A stretch of DNA of 64,000 bases from positions 7,969,813 through 8,033,812 of the forward strand of contig NW_023998464.1 in the NCBI RefSeq assembly GCF_014805625.2, read 5' to 3'. The position numbers were made by a program, and so were the translations under genes. Source of the stretch: Glossina fuscipes (taxonomy: Eukaryota > Arthropoda > Insecta > Diptera > Glossinidae). The notes under the pieces are model-generated. The model was not told where the DNA came from, made no database searches, and saw only the letters and a list, made by a program, of their open reading frames with translations. Below, one piece after another: positions 36,901 through 48,167 of the stretch (positions within the stretch are counted from its first letter, which is position 1; every line of letters begins with the position of its first letter).

Positions 36901-38304
36901 AAAAAATAGTTGTACACAATCTTCAATAATGAAGAGAATCGGCCAACAAAATAATCACGGAAACTATATAACTGAAATTATTTCGAAATCACGAGAAAAC
37001 AGCTTCGTTTGAAAATACGTTAATCAGGAGCACATACGCCTGATGTAAGCCCACAAACAAGAGTAACAATTTCTTTATTTCCTTAGTAGTAGAATCTCTC
37101 ATCCACTCGATTGCCGTTCAGCAACATATGATGGGATATTGTTAATAGCACAGTGAGTCCACTTTGGAGAAGACAGCTTCATACATAATGGCAAGAAAAC
37201 AAATCTGTTTTTGCATTTAAACATAATGTTGCATTTGCGGATAAAATGATCGAAAAAATCATTTATTATGGACCCATTTGATCAAACACTTATTCTTGCT
37301 ATGACCATATGAAAGGCTTTACACTATAAGATGCATTCATCGTATTCACCATATCTGTCTGGTCTGCGCTGACGTTCAATTCTTTTGACATTTTAAAGAG
37401 TGTCTAGGTTTGAAGAGAGTTTCATCAAGCAAGAGAGTTATAACGGCTTTAGAAGAGCGGGGAAATGTAATAGATTGGACCTTCTTTGCTGCAATAGTTA
37501 AACCGAACTGAGAATATAGTAAAAAATAATTTAATTTACACATGTACACCGACTGATAATTAATTCATAGTCGGTTTTGAACATTACAATACTTCATTTA
37601 AATTTCAACAAGATAAGTGAAATCGAAGTATGTTAAAGAAAAGTTATTCCAGCTTAACTGAAACTTTGACAAAATTTTACGCTGATAGTGATAATGCCGG
37701 CACGAATATTTTCACAAACAGATAGCCAAAGGAGAATTCACATGGTTCGTCGACAGTTACCTGAAGAAAAGGTTTATTTCTCTATCTATGATCTATAAAA
37801 TGCACTGAGCTTTATTTAGCTCCAAACCAGTGGAAATGGACAAAATCATCAAAAGAGATTCCGGCATAAATTTTTTAATACCAGCAAGCATATCGTGTAC
37901 TGACCACCTTGACAGTAATAAAACAGCACGAAACGAGTGTCTAATCCCAATTCGAGAGTAAAGGTCATCGAGCCATTAAAATATTCTCTTATAATGCCCA
38001 AAATGTGAAGAAACATTTACCTAACTGAAATCTGGCTAATGGGCTTTTTTAAAATTTCAAAAATTGTTATGTTTTCAACCAGTCAAAAGAAGTTATATCA
38101 GCAGTAAGTTGGACGTTTTAAAAGTTTCTAAAGATGGGACAAATTAATTGGAAGATCGATGAAAAGATGCATTGAACTTAATATATTGAAAGTATATAGT
38201 TAGTAGAAATATATAATTACCTTGACCCATTTTATTTCGTTATGTGGCTACGATGTGTCTGAATACACCGCACAGCCTAAAGTCTCGTAACGGTTTAGCC
38301 TTTA
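30987..38304. other. Long AT-rich non-coding stretch
   Basis: No supported gene. Short ORFs (for example near 35276-35488 and 35662-35853) have no recognisable domains and fit chance. It is intron- or intergenic-like. Confidence 0.4.
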
Positions 38305-38425
38305 TTTAAGTACTAAACAAGATCGGCCCTAGAACATAGCCGTGCGAAACACGTACTCCTTTTTCAGAACACGAACTGCCCGCTCAATACAATTTCAACA
38401 GTTTGGCCATCAGCATTGATATGAT
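38305..38425 (-). pseudogene. Decayed non-LTR reverse transcriptase fragment
   Basis: On the minus strand one frame reads NADGQTVEIVLSGQFVF, a stop, then KGVRVSHGYVLGPILFST. The last part matches the RT pattern GVPQGSVLGPILF at most positions, and the preceding VEIVLSGQ matches the usual upstream strand. In-frame stops and no detectable YADD downstream show an old relic. It is not obviously of the same family as copies A and B, whose motif is SHLGPILFSLYIND. Confidence 0.45.
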
Positions 38426-38524
38426 TTAACATGCGAGCCAAAGGCTTCATTACTTAGGGAACGACTGTCTCTTGCCATTGGAACGTCTTAAATGGTGAAA
38501 GTAAAAGTTTCGTCATATCATAAC

Positions 38525-38581
38525 TTTTTTTTTTTTTTGTTAATTGTTATTATTATAATTTTTATTACCTTTTTTTTTTTT
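38525..38581. repeat. Two poly(T) tracts
   Basis: Fourteen T (38525-38538) and twelve T (38570-38581), separated by AT-rich sequence. Simple sequence. Confidence 0.8.
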
Positions 38582-41500
38582 AAATAACAATCGAAAAGTT
38601 TTGTTGCAATCTCTGATTTATTGAAGCAATTGAATGTTAATATGTATGAAGTAAATAGAATGTAACGAGACCCACGTGAGCATGCTTCTAATTGCAGACG
38701 TCATCGGAAAGTATAAATGCATTTAAAGTTTATTTAATTCTAGAGCTTTTAAAAAATCAGTCAACTAACCGCCCTACTTCGACATAAAGTATATAAGTAT
38801 CAAAGCCTATATCTATGTATGCATAAGTGACTAAAGAGACAGTTCGTTAGGATTGTGTGGTTTCTTTTTGTTGGACGCTTTTTTGTTATTTTCGTTTATT
38901 TCGTAATAGGCAACGACCACATTTGCAATAAGTTAAGCTAAGAGCGACCAAAGCATTTTGATCGGACACTAATTGCACTGAAGGAGAACATTTTTCTCAT
39001 ACAACGGCAACTATTAGTCACGAGCAAATATAAGCACTCACATGCTGACTCATTGACACTTGCTTTAGTCACACTAATAGTCAACCGCTGTGAAAGTGCA
39101 TAACAACATAAACTTACGCATCCGCAGGCAGTAAAATTACTTTCTCTTTGTTTTCAATGACGAGTTATGCGAGTAATTTGTAGATGTGTGTGTTAATGTT
39201 ATCTGGATGAGAAAAGAGAAACCACAGTCATTTATTACCACACATAACTTGCGGTTTATTGCATATTGCGTAAGCGATTGCTGTTAATATTATCTGCTTA
39301 TCGAATGCCTTTAATGAATATATAAAAAGGATAATAGAGTTTACTGCGTAATTCAATTAATTTTCACTGTTTGCTGTTCAAAATGTTTATAGCGAAATCA
39401 AAGTATGAGTTCTTCAAAACGTCTTTCATCCTTACCAAAAACCGCTTCCATTTTTCAAAAAGCGTATATATTTCGGAAGACAGACTTTCAAATTTTTTTC
39501 GCGTCGAGCGAAACCGATGGTAACTAGAGACAACAACACATGGTATGATCGGTAAAAAATAAATCGTGACCCCTTATTTTTGTGAAACAAAGCATTTATT
39601 TCAAGACAATGGTAAACAATAAGAAAAACTATTTTCGGCTAAGGTTATATATTTTTCACTCCACATCTTTAGCTTAAAAAACGTAAACAAAAAACGGAAA
39701 AGCGAAATTTGGATTACTTTTGGCAATTGGGGCAGTTTGCCTTTTTTTAATTTTTGTGCAAGTATGACCATAGAATTCCATTCACTATGTACGGAAATTT
39801 GCAGTTTATGGGCGATGAAAAAAACTCGAACCAAGTGTACAAGTGTCCGCTTACGTGCACGCAAGAACTTTCAATATTTTTGCCAAATTTATAGCCGACA
39901 TCTTAATATATGCACACGGATTGATAGACATGTCGACATATATTTAGATTTTCGCATTGATCGAGAACACAAGTATTTTTTTAGGGTTTTGATAGAATTA
40001 ATGTGTCTAGAGCTTCTCGGTGTTAGTTAAGAAATATTTTAATCGAAGTATGGTTTATCACTTAGATATTTTTCTAACATTACTAATGGAATATGAAAGC
40101 CGTGGTGAGAGATAAGTAATCCTGCACGGTCAGTGTAGTCGTTGAAATAAAAGCGTTGCCCAAATAAACAATAAGTCATCAGTTGAAGTACGCGCTAACC
40201 AACAGGAAAGCTGGTGAGCGCGCTGAGTTTGGGAGCCACCTTCGGTTAGCTGGTTTTGCAATATGAAGCCGTTATGCTGCAGAGAAAGCTATTACATCGA
40301 TTTTCCTCTAATCAGGGCACATTGCTCTTAGCTTATCTTCTAGAATGTGTATATTCGACTTTACTGTTTGTGTGATGAATGCCCATGTGAATAATAACGT
40401 ACACAACCTGTTAGAAAAATCAGAAGCAACTTATTTATTCACCTAGTGATAACAGCAACGAACAACAACGAACATTGCTGTGCTAGAAAGTCGCTTTTTG
40501 TAATCTGAAAATGCCAGTGTAGTTTCAGTCGATTCATACATCGTTCCATCCTACGTTTTTAATTACTTTTTAAAGATTGGAAATTATCACACTACTTCGA
40601 AATGATCTTTCCACATGGAGAACACTATCTTCAAAACACGCATATTCACCTTTCCTATTGATATTGATGTGCATGATCCATAGCCGAATATAGATAATAC
40701 ATTTTCACCTTTTCAGTTTTTTTAAATAACGCACTTTCCATCAAGAGCCTTTCCGCAGTAACTTTGCAGCAACATTTTATGTGGTACGACCTATACTTGA
40801 CCCATGCCTGCGCTTCTGAATCCTTGCAGTAAGCTTTACATATTTGAAGATTCTTGATCCGTGAATATTTAAAGTTTCTGTGACTATTCGAAAAGTTTAA
40901 TCTATGTTTTCATCTCAAGTTTTCGTTGTCTTTAAATTTTTTCGGCGTAGCCTTTAACCTTATTTGAAAGTCCACAGTCCTATCTTTTCCCTTCTAAACT
41001 ACTTCTAAGGTACTAAGTATGTAAATCTGACATCGAAATGTACACGTACATGCCCTTAACTGTTACCGTCGTTGGTTTACAGGCAAATCACGGTACTGGC
41101 GCCGTTTCCTTTCGTCGAATTTTGTGCCAAGAAAAGAGACGTACCATCCACTTCTAGCAAGATTGAATCGCTATGTAAAAAGACGATACGAACGCTACTA
41201 ACAATAATTAATCGATTTGAACAACTCGCTCTCGAAAAAATGACAAGAATATCACAAAAAAGGACCAAAAGGATATTTTTTTACCCCTTGTTTTAACCCG
41301 TTGTCCATCCGTATTCCAAGGCCCGGTAGCGGCCCTTTCAAGGTATTTAACTAGAAGACGCTTGCTCATGCAACTTACTCATTTGGCCCGAGCTCTTCCG
41401 GTTACTACTTGATTGCATGGATGTGTCATGCACTTGTTAAGCAACTCTGAACGGTTCGTGAAACTGCTTGATGAATGCTCCGCGCTAAAAGGAGGAAATT

Positions 41501-41640
41501 TATAATGGCGTCACATATGAAAGTCGTCAGGGTACGAAACGTATGTAGCGTATGGAGAATGCATAGCGCAAAGTGTTTTTTATCATTTTTATACAATAAA
41601 CGTGTATTTTCTATACAAAAATTCCAGTTTCATAATTACA
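38582..41640. other. AT-rich non-coding stretch
   Basis: No supported gene. A short hairpin CGCGCT/AGCGCG occurs near 40192-40220. Confidence 0.4.
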
Positions 41641-41642
41641 TA

Positions 41643-41674
41643 TTAGTTAGGGGAAAAAGAAATCCATTATTTTT
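41643..41674. repeat. mariner terminal inverted repeat, left
   Basis: Starts TTAGTTAGGGGAAAAAGAAA and matches the reverse complement of 42861-42892 except at the seventh base (A here, T in the other). Confidence 0.95.
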
Positions 41675-42707
41675 ATATGAACTTCACGACTTTATTTAAC
41701 ATGCTTCGGATTGTCCGAATCATACCGTTTTGTTGTATGATTTGTTGCAATTTTAAAGGTAACTTCAAATGCCTCTCTCATAGAAGCCCTGGTCTCTATT
41801 TGCAAAAAACTCTAGTAGTCGATTTTCACAATCCTCCCTAGATTCCAATTTTTTATCATTAAAGAAATTTTGCAATGCAAGAAAAAGATGATAATCGCTT
41901 GGTGCCAAGTCCGGACTGTATGGCGGATGCATTAAAACTTCCCAACCAAGCTCCCGAAGTTTCTGGCGAGTCACTGTAGATGTGTGTGGCCTAGCGTTGT
42001 CCTGGTGGAACACGACACCTCTCCTGTTGGCCAATTCTGGCCGTTTCTGGTCAATCGCTATCTTCAAACGGTCCAGTTGTTGACAGTAGAGATCAGAATT
42101 TAGCGTTTGGCCATATGAAAGCAACTCATAATAAATAATCCCCTTCCAGTCCCACCAAATGCATAGCAAACCTTCCTGGCCGTTTGAGGTGCTTCACCGC
42201 TCTTTGACCACGATCGTTTTCGCACAGGGCTATCGTATGTGATCCATTTCTCATCTCCAGTCACCATCCGTTTAAGAAATGGGTCTATCTCATTCCGTTT
42301 GGCCAAGGCTTCGCAGATGGAAATTCGATCCATCATGTTTTTTTCTGTTAATTGGTGTGGCACCCAAACATCGAGCTTCTTTTTGAAGCTTTGTATAAAT
42401 GGTTTAAAACTGTTTTATGGTCGATTTTTAGCTCCTGGGCGATGTTACGACTGCTAACATGCCGGTCAACTTCGATCATTTCTCCGATTTTATCGACATT
42501 TTCGTCGACCGGCCTACCTGTGCGAGGTGCATCTTTAACATCTAAAATTCCTGAACGGAATCTACGAAACCAAAATTGCACATAATTGGCTGTTACAGTA
42601 TCGGAACCATAAACACCATTCACAATTTTAGCCGCCTGGCTTGCATTTTCGCCTTTGTCAAAGAAAAACTGTAAAATGTACCGAATTTTCTCTTTGTTCA
42701 CTTCCAT
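41673..42707 (-). pseudogene. mariner transposase, frameshifted
   Basis: The start ATG is at 42707 (MEVNKEKIRYIL). The N-terminal helix-turn-helix region reads on to HKTVLNHLYKA and is then out of frame from about 42390. The reading resumes at PHQLTEKN (42363) with the first catalytic Asp in VTGDEKWI. After GEAPQT about seven codons seem to be missing relative to the family, and another frame change follows near 42165. The third piece has IWWDWKG, the second Asp in HQDNARPHT, and the third in YSPDLAPSDYHLF (DD34D spacing). A third single-base loss near 41767 ends the frame early after FYERGI. If all frames are counted, the gene would be about 345 codons, the usual mariner length. Two of the lesions turn TTATG into TTTG. 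Confidence 0.93.
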
Positions 42708-42860
42708 TTTTAACACGCTGTAACTCACAACTGAATGCACCAAACAAAAAACAGCAAAAGAATTTTGTTTACTGGGAAATGTCACCTTTCCAACGAGCAT
42801 AAATATGAAATTGTTTGATCGATACTTTACGAGAAATCTATCAATGCAGCCATCTACCGA

Positions 42861-42892
42861 AAAAATAATGGATTTCTTTTTCCCCAAACTAA
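42861..42892. repeat. mariner terminal inverted repeat, right
   Basis: Reverse complement starts TTAGTTTGGGGAAAAAGAAA. It is followed by the TA duplication at 42893. Confidence 0.95.
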
Positions 42893-42894
42893 TA

Positions 42895-45800
42895 TATATA
42901 ACCATTGCAATGGAACGTGAACTTACTTTCAACTGCTATTTCATTAGGCCTTTATCCAACATCTTGAAGAAGAAGAAACACAAAACATATTCCAACAATG
43001 TTTCAGTGAGTTAGCGTTTCTTAAATTTCAAAATTTATTCCAATATTATAGGGACCAGTAGAGATGCAATGAAGTATGGAATAAAATGAAAAGTAAAAGA
43101 AGAAGAGATGTATTTACTTTATTTCCTTTTAAATACAACAAAGTTGTTGTCATTTATTTTAAAGGGAATTAATTTACGCGAGTAACTTCTCATTTTTATG
43201 ACATCAAAAATTGCTTCACTCTGCCTAACGAATTTGAAATTCAATTAGTCTCCCCCTTTCTTCTTCATTCCTTTATAGCTATGCAAAGCGGACCAAAACC
43301 TTTTTTGATAGATAAATTCTGGGGAAATTTTGTGTAAATATATTATGGTTTGTTACCTTATTTTTGCCTTTGCTTTCCTCCATCCCTGCCTCTGGGTTTG
43401 ATAAACACCCATTCTCTCCCGAGTCGGAAATTGATTTTTTTATTTTATTTCTTTTGCTTTCTCTTTGGAAAAACTTTACCAAGTGTCGCGTGGGATAAGA
43501 CTTTGTACATGTTTTCATGTATTTTATGAACATAAACTTTTCTAAATGAAGCCATCATTTCCTTTTCAATTGTTCAAAGAAACTGACTGCATTTGAGCAT
43601 ACACGTATGTAATACTAACATTGAAATTATATACACACTAAAAATAAAGTGTATGATTTGAGTTCAGTTTATTGTACTTTAGTGTTGTCCTGTTCATCTC
43701 TGCTATTTTGTTCCGAATATATTTTTGTATAACTTCAAGTGCTCTTTTGGCTTCTTCCACAAGTGAAGCGGAAATAAACTTTTAAAACGCAATAAAACTT
43801 CACATTGGCCAAATGTGAAGAGCGGGGCGAGTGTAAAACAACAAATTTTTCATCTTTTGACAGACAAAGTGTCCGTGTTATTGTTGTTCTTCTCCCTTTA
43901 GATCTTCTTTTTTTCAGTTGTAATGAAGTTAAACTTTCTGCAATTTTTATACACATACATAGATTCGTGTTATTTCAAATATTGTCTTTCCCTCTGACAT
44001 ATACGTATAGATGCATTATAATAAAAAAAAGTTTCTTGCAATTTTATTGAAAAAATATCTTTTAAAAAACTCATACCTGAAACACCTGAGCGTATCGGAG
44101 TAAGTCTTCTAAAAATGTTAAACATACATAAATCAGTTTACCTAAGATCTTGTTGAGTTACTGTTAAACTGCAAGTATGAGGAGAACTTGTGCATAGATG
44201 TCAAACAAGCGTGCACAGTCTAGAGTGAACCTTATATATCTCGTTTTCTGATTCTGCGTTAAATATTACTCGATTTATATCGGAGGAGTTATTTTGTTGT
44301 TAGAGCAAAAACTGTTAGACAGTCGGAGAGGAGTGGTTACACGTATTTATAATTCAACTTAAACTTTCGTGGGTAGGCTGCAAACTTATGCAGAGATGTT
44401 TCACAACAGAATGAATTCGTCTTCATTTGCTTCGAATCTACCTATCGTAATTTGCTCCACAGTAATGCAGATCTATTGGTACAATAGTTTGAGAAAATTC
44501 GCGGTGGCAAGTAGTACGATTTTTGTAATTTCAATATGAACAGCTTGAACTTTGCCTAATGAGGCATTCTTCAAAAAAATTCACAATTACTTAAGTTTTG
44601 CTATTTTAAGTCAAAAAGTTCATTGTGGCCGCGATGGCTTATGTCACGTCAGAATGCGCACATGTAAGAAGAGGTAATGAAACACTCAGTGGATAATTTA
44701 AATCGACAACGTTCGTAATTATCGGTACTGCTCTATATCTACTAATGCTTTCGCCGGTAAGCTGTTTCCAGAGTTCAAAATTTCTTTTTGGATTCTCGAA
44801 TTGTATAGAAATTTGCCTGCTTCCCATCTGGTGCCACGCCTCTATCAATAAGCAAACAATAATTTTTCAAGATAAAGGCACTTTCGCTAAAAGGGGATCT
44901 GTCAACCATATGCTACGGGCATTGCTTAGAAATGAGAGGCATTTCTCATAAATCCGCCAAGATTGCTTCAAAAGTTCAAAAGAAAAGTCGGAAGCTTCAA
45001 TTGCCGATCTTCGTCTTTCTAAAGATATGTTCGTCGTATTTGTTAGCTTCTAAATGGTCATCAATATAAACGAATTTCTGAGAGGAATTAAAACATAATA
45101 TGTTCTTCAAAGTACGTAAACCTGCTTTTGTTAACTAAACTGTGGATTGCCTTGCGATTTTGCAATTAAAAAATTTGCGGAACAAAGATTTTAGCAGATT
45201 CTAAAATGCATCTTACAGGTCGAAATCAGAGGCACACAGATTTATGTTCAGCAGCCGCAAAGATCGAGAAACAGGTAGTTGATTTATCTCGTTCCGCTTA
45301 AACCATAACCGCTAAGTACAAGAAAACATCACGCAAATTGAAAAATTCTAAAACGTGGCAATTAATTCAAGATTTGAATATACCTTTCTAGAAGAGTTTT
45401 CCGCCAAAATTCAACCCTACGCACTGTCTATAGCGTCATTAAATCTTTTGCGCTTTCAAGAGTAAAATTTCATATCTAAAAATCCTTCAGAATAGAAGAA
45501 GAAATACTTCAGAATATATCTCCTCAGCTTGTGTCAAACGCTGGCGCAATTGCATGAGAAAGATATTTTATTCAATGGATACTTTGATATAAGCGAATCC
45601 TAAGTATAATAGATAAACGGGACACGATTGAAATATGTATCCTTTAAAGAATCATTTTCCTAAATAAAGTTAGAAATGAAATATCATTAAGAAAGCTGAC
45701 GAGTAAGTCGGCGCATTTTTCTAGCCCATCTAACAGAATGGATTTTTACACATACATTTAGTTTATTTAGCAAAACAAAAAAAAAAATAAAAATACAAAC

Positions 45801-48167
45801 GTAATTAAGAAAGAAATTGCCTGGTTTCTATAAATTTCAGACAGTTTGACGTTTAAGCTGAAAAAGTTTGTTGGTTTTGCATATTTTTAAACATGTTCCG
45901 GTGGCACAAATGATTTCTTCCTTCTAAAATTTTTTTTAGATAAATTTTACCTTGGAACTGACTTTCACAAAAAGGCACATATGAACACATGTACATGTGC
46001 GCATGTACATGTACACAATGCATAGATACATTTACGTATTTTCAACACCCACACACAAACACACATTTAGGCTAAGATAAGAATAGTTAAAGAAATTGTG
46101 ACAATATTCGTATTTATTTATATTTTATTTTCATCATAAATATTTGTATTCATGTGCATGCAAACGAACCGTAAAGAAAAAATATTTCTCTACAAATATT
46201 TATTTTTATGTAAGTATGCGTTTAAGAGTGCACAAGTAACTTTGTATTTGTTGTGTATATACATGCATTTGTGTGTGCACATACTTGCAGATAGCGATAC
46301 AGCTATAAATTATTTCGAATGTTGCTCTGTGTAAAGCATAAGCAACATCAGCAACACTGCGATGGTAGTTAGTAGACATAGCTGCGGTGATGGTGTTGGT
46401 TGATGTTATTGTTGTTCTGTTAAAACTAAAAGTGCATGACTATTATCGCTTGTCCGTAGTACAAGTAATAGCAGAAGCGGTACTGATGATGGTGGCTTTT
46501 ATAGCTTTTGCTTGATGTTGCTACAAAAACCATTTGGCTTGAATTTGTGGCGAAGTAATTTGTTGTGTCTACGCATACATCTGCGCTTATGTAATACAGA
46601 TGTGTAAGAGTTTTGTGTTATTCTTATATGCGCCTCCTTGTGCATTCGTGTGTGTATATTTCTGTATCAGCCAAATTGTTGTTAGCAACATTAACATACA
46701 TACGCATTAAAAACTAAGTTTTTCCAAGTTAAATTGTTTTAAATTGTGTGCTGAAAATATCTCTCTTTCTCACTCCTTTATTAGTTGGTATCCCGACTCG
46801 AAGTACGTAGAAACTTTGACTGTATGTAGATTTTTAAATTTTTAACAATGCAAAGTAAAGAAATTAAGATTTTGCAAACCTATATTTGTATGTATGTGTA
46901 TTTGATTATACTATTTCCACAGTGAAAGTGGATCTACAGAAGCAAACAGAACTATACGAGACTTTAAGGCGAATTATGGATACTCAAAAAAGAGTTTGGG
47001 GCACGGCATACGAATATCTTTAACTTCAAGTCGCTTAATGGTACACTAGAGACCATTTATTACTTGTCAAACTTGAAGAAATGAGACAAATCCATATTAC
47101 TCTCAGAATGAAGCCGGGCCAACCCTGTATGCCTTTGCTTTCGGGAAAAGTGAAGTTTATCGAAAACTTCAGGTATTAAATGCCAGCACAATTTAAGGTA
47201 ATCATAAGTAACGCACAATTTTCTCAAAGTTCGCTCCTAGGCCCAGGTTGTTCTTGGGCTCCTGATACCCGTAATATAAGAAATGATCTCACAAAAATTA
47301 TGGTTAACTTTTAAGCAGCATACAGCTGCACTTCACTATACAATTCAATGTTTGCATGGGAAATATTGACACAGCCTTGCTACTACTGTTCAGCGTAACT
47401 ATTAATCCCCAGGTCCAAGTATATATGGACAGTTACTTCTTAAATATATCTGGCCCGGAGGCAATGGAGGGAAAAATCTCCAAATAGATCTTGACACATT
47501 TCCGTGGCTTTTGTTAGAGGACACATGTCGGTAGGTCGCCACGCAGCATAATGGATTCTAACCTGTTTTTCATACACTTTTAGCGATTCATGGGAAGTCT
47601 TAAGCTGAGGATTTGTTAGCATCACATAATCTGGAAGTATTTCCATAATTGCATATCCACGGCATGACTTCCTTTACCGAATGTAATCAGTAAAAGACGA
47701 CATTGTTCCTGGAGATTCCCCAGTGTTTATCTGTCTTCTCAGATTTGTACGTACCATAATGGAATCTTAGCATCGGGAAGCGTAGCAGTGTATGTGATCA
47801 ACAATATACATTTTATTCATATACGCATGAAATTCGGGTACGAAAACCAATGCATGAAATAAGCTATTAGGGGACCTTTTACACTGCGCTTAAACTGGTA
47901 TATTAGCGACAAAAACAAAACCTAAATGTAAATACAAGAGAAAAAACAATTTCTTTCCCCACCGGCTTTTAGTTCTCGTCTGCACATCGCATTTCCGTTG
48001 GTATTGTATTTTAAGTAAAAATTGATATTTTAGAAAATTATTTACGCAGGCCCATGACATTCATTGCAATTTTTTGTTTCCCCAAGAAGCAAAAGGTGTC
48101 GCAACTTTCTAAAAAGGTATACGTTGCGTGCCAGCAGGAAGACAATCATAAGCGAAATTGACGGTTA
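42895..48167. other. AT-rich non-coding stretch
   Basis: No supported gene. It holds TG/CA-rich tracts near 45990-46060 and 46590-46680. A short ORF on the minus strand at 47440-47646 has no recognisable domain. Confidence 0.4.

Larger units (their letters stand above)
41643..42892 (-). mobile_element. mariner DNA transposon, full-length but inactive
   Basis: 1250 bases, bounded by 32-base inverted repeats with a single mismatch and flanked on both sides by TA (41641-41642, 42893-42894), the mariner target-site duplication. It carries one transposase gene on the minus strand, broken by frameshifts. Protein motifs point to the irritans-like group of mariner. Known: mariner moves by cut-and-paste with a DD34D transposase. 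The element is complete end to end but cannot encode its own enzyme. It might still be mobilised in trans, since both ends are well kept. Confidence 0.95.

Noticed and set aside
38525..38581. Poly(T) tracts as the poly(A) tail of the RT relic at 38.3 kb
   Set aside because: They lie upstream (5') of the relic in its minus-strand orientation, so they cannot be its tail.
47440..47646. Minus-strand 68-codon frame (MEILPDYVMLTNPQLKTSHE...)
   Set aside because: Some exon-like appearance (CAG|GTTAGA inside) but no recognised motif, and other frames around it are full of stops.
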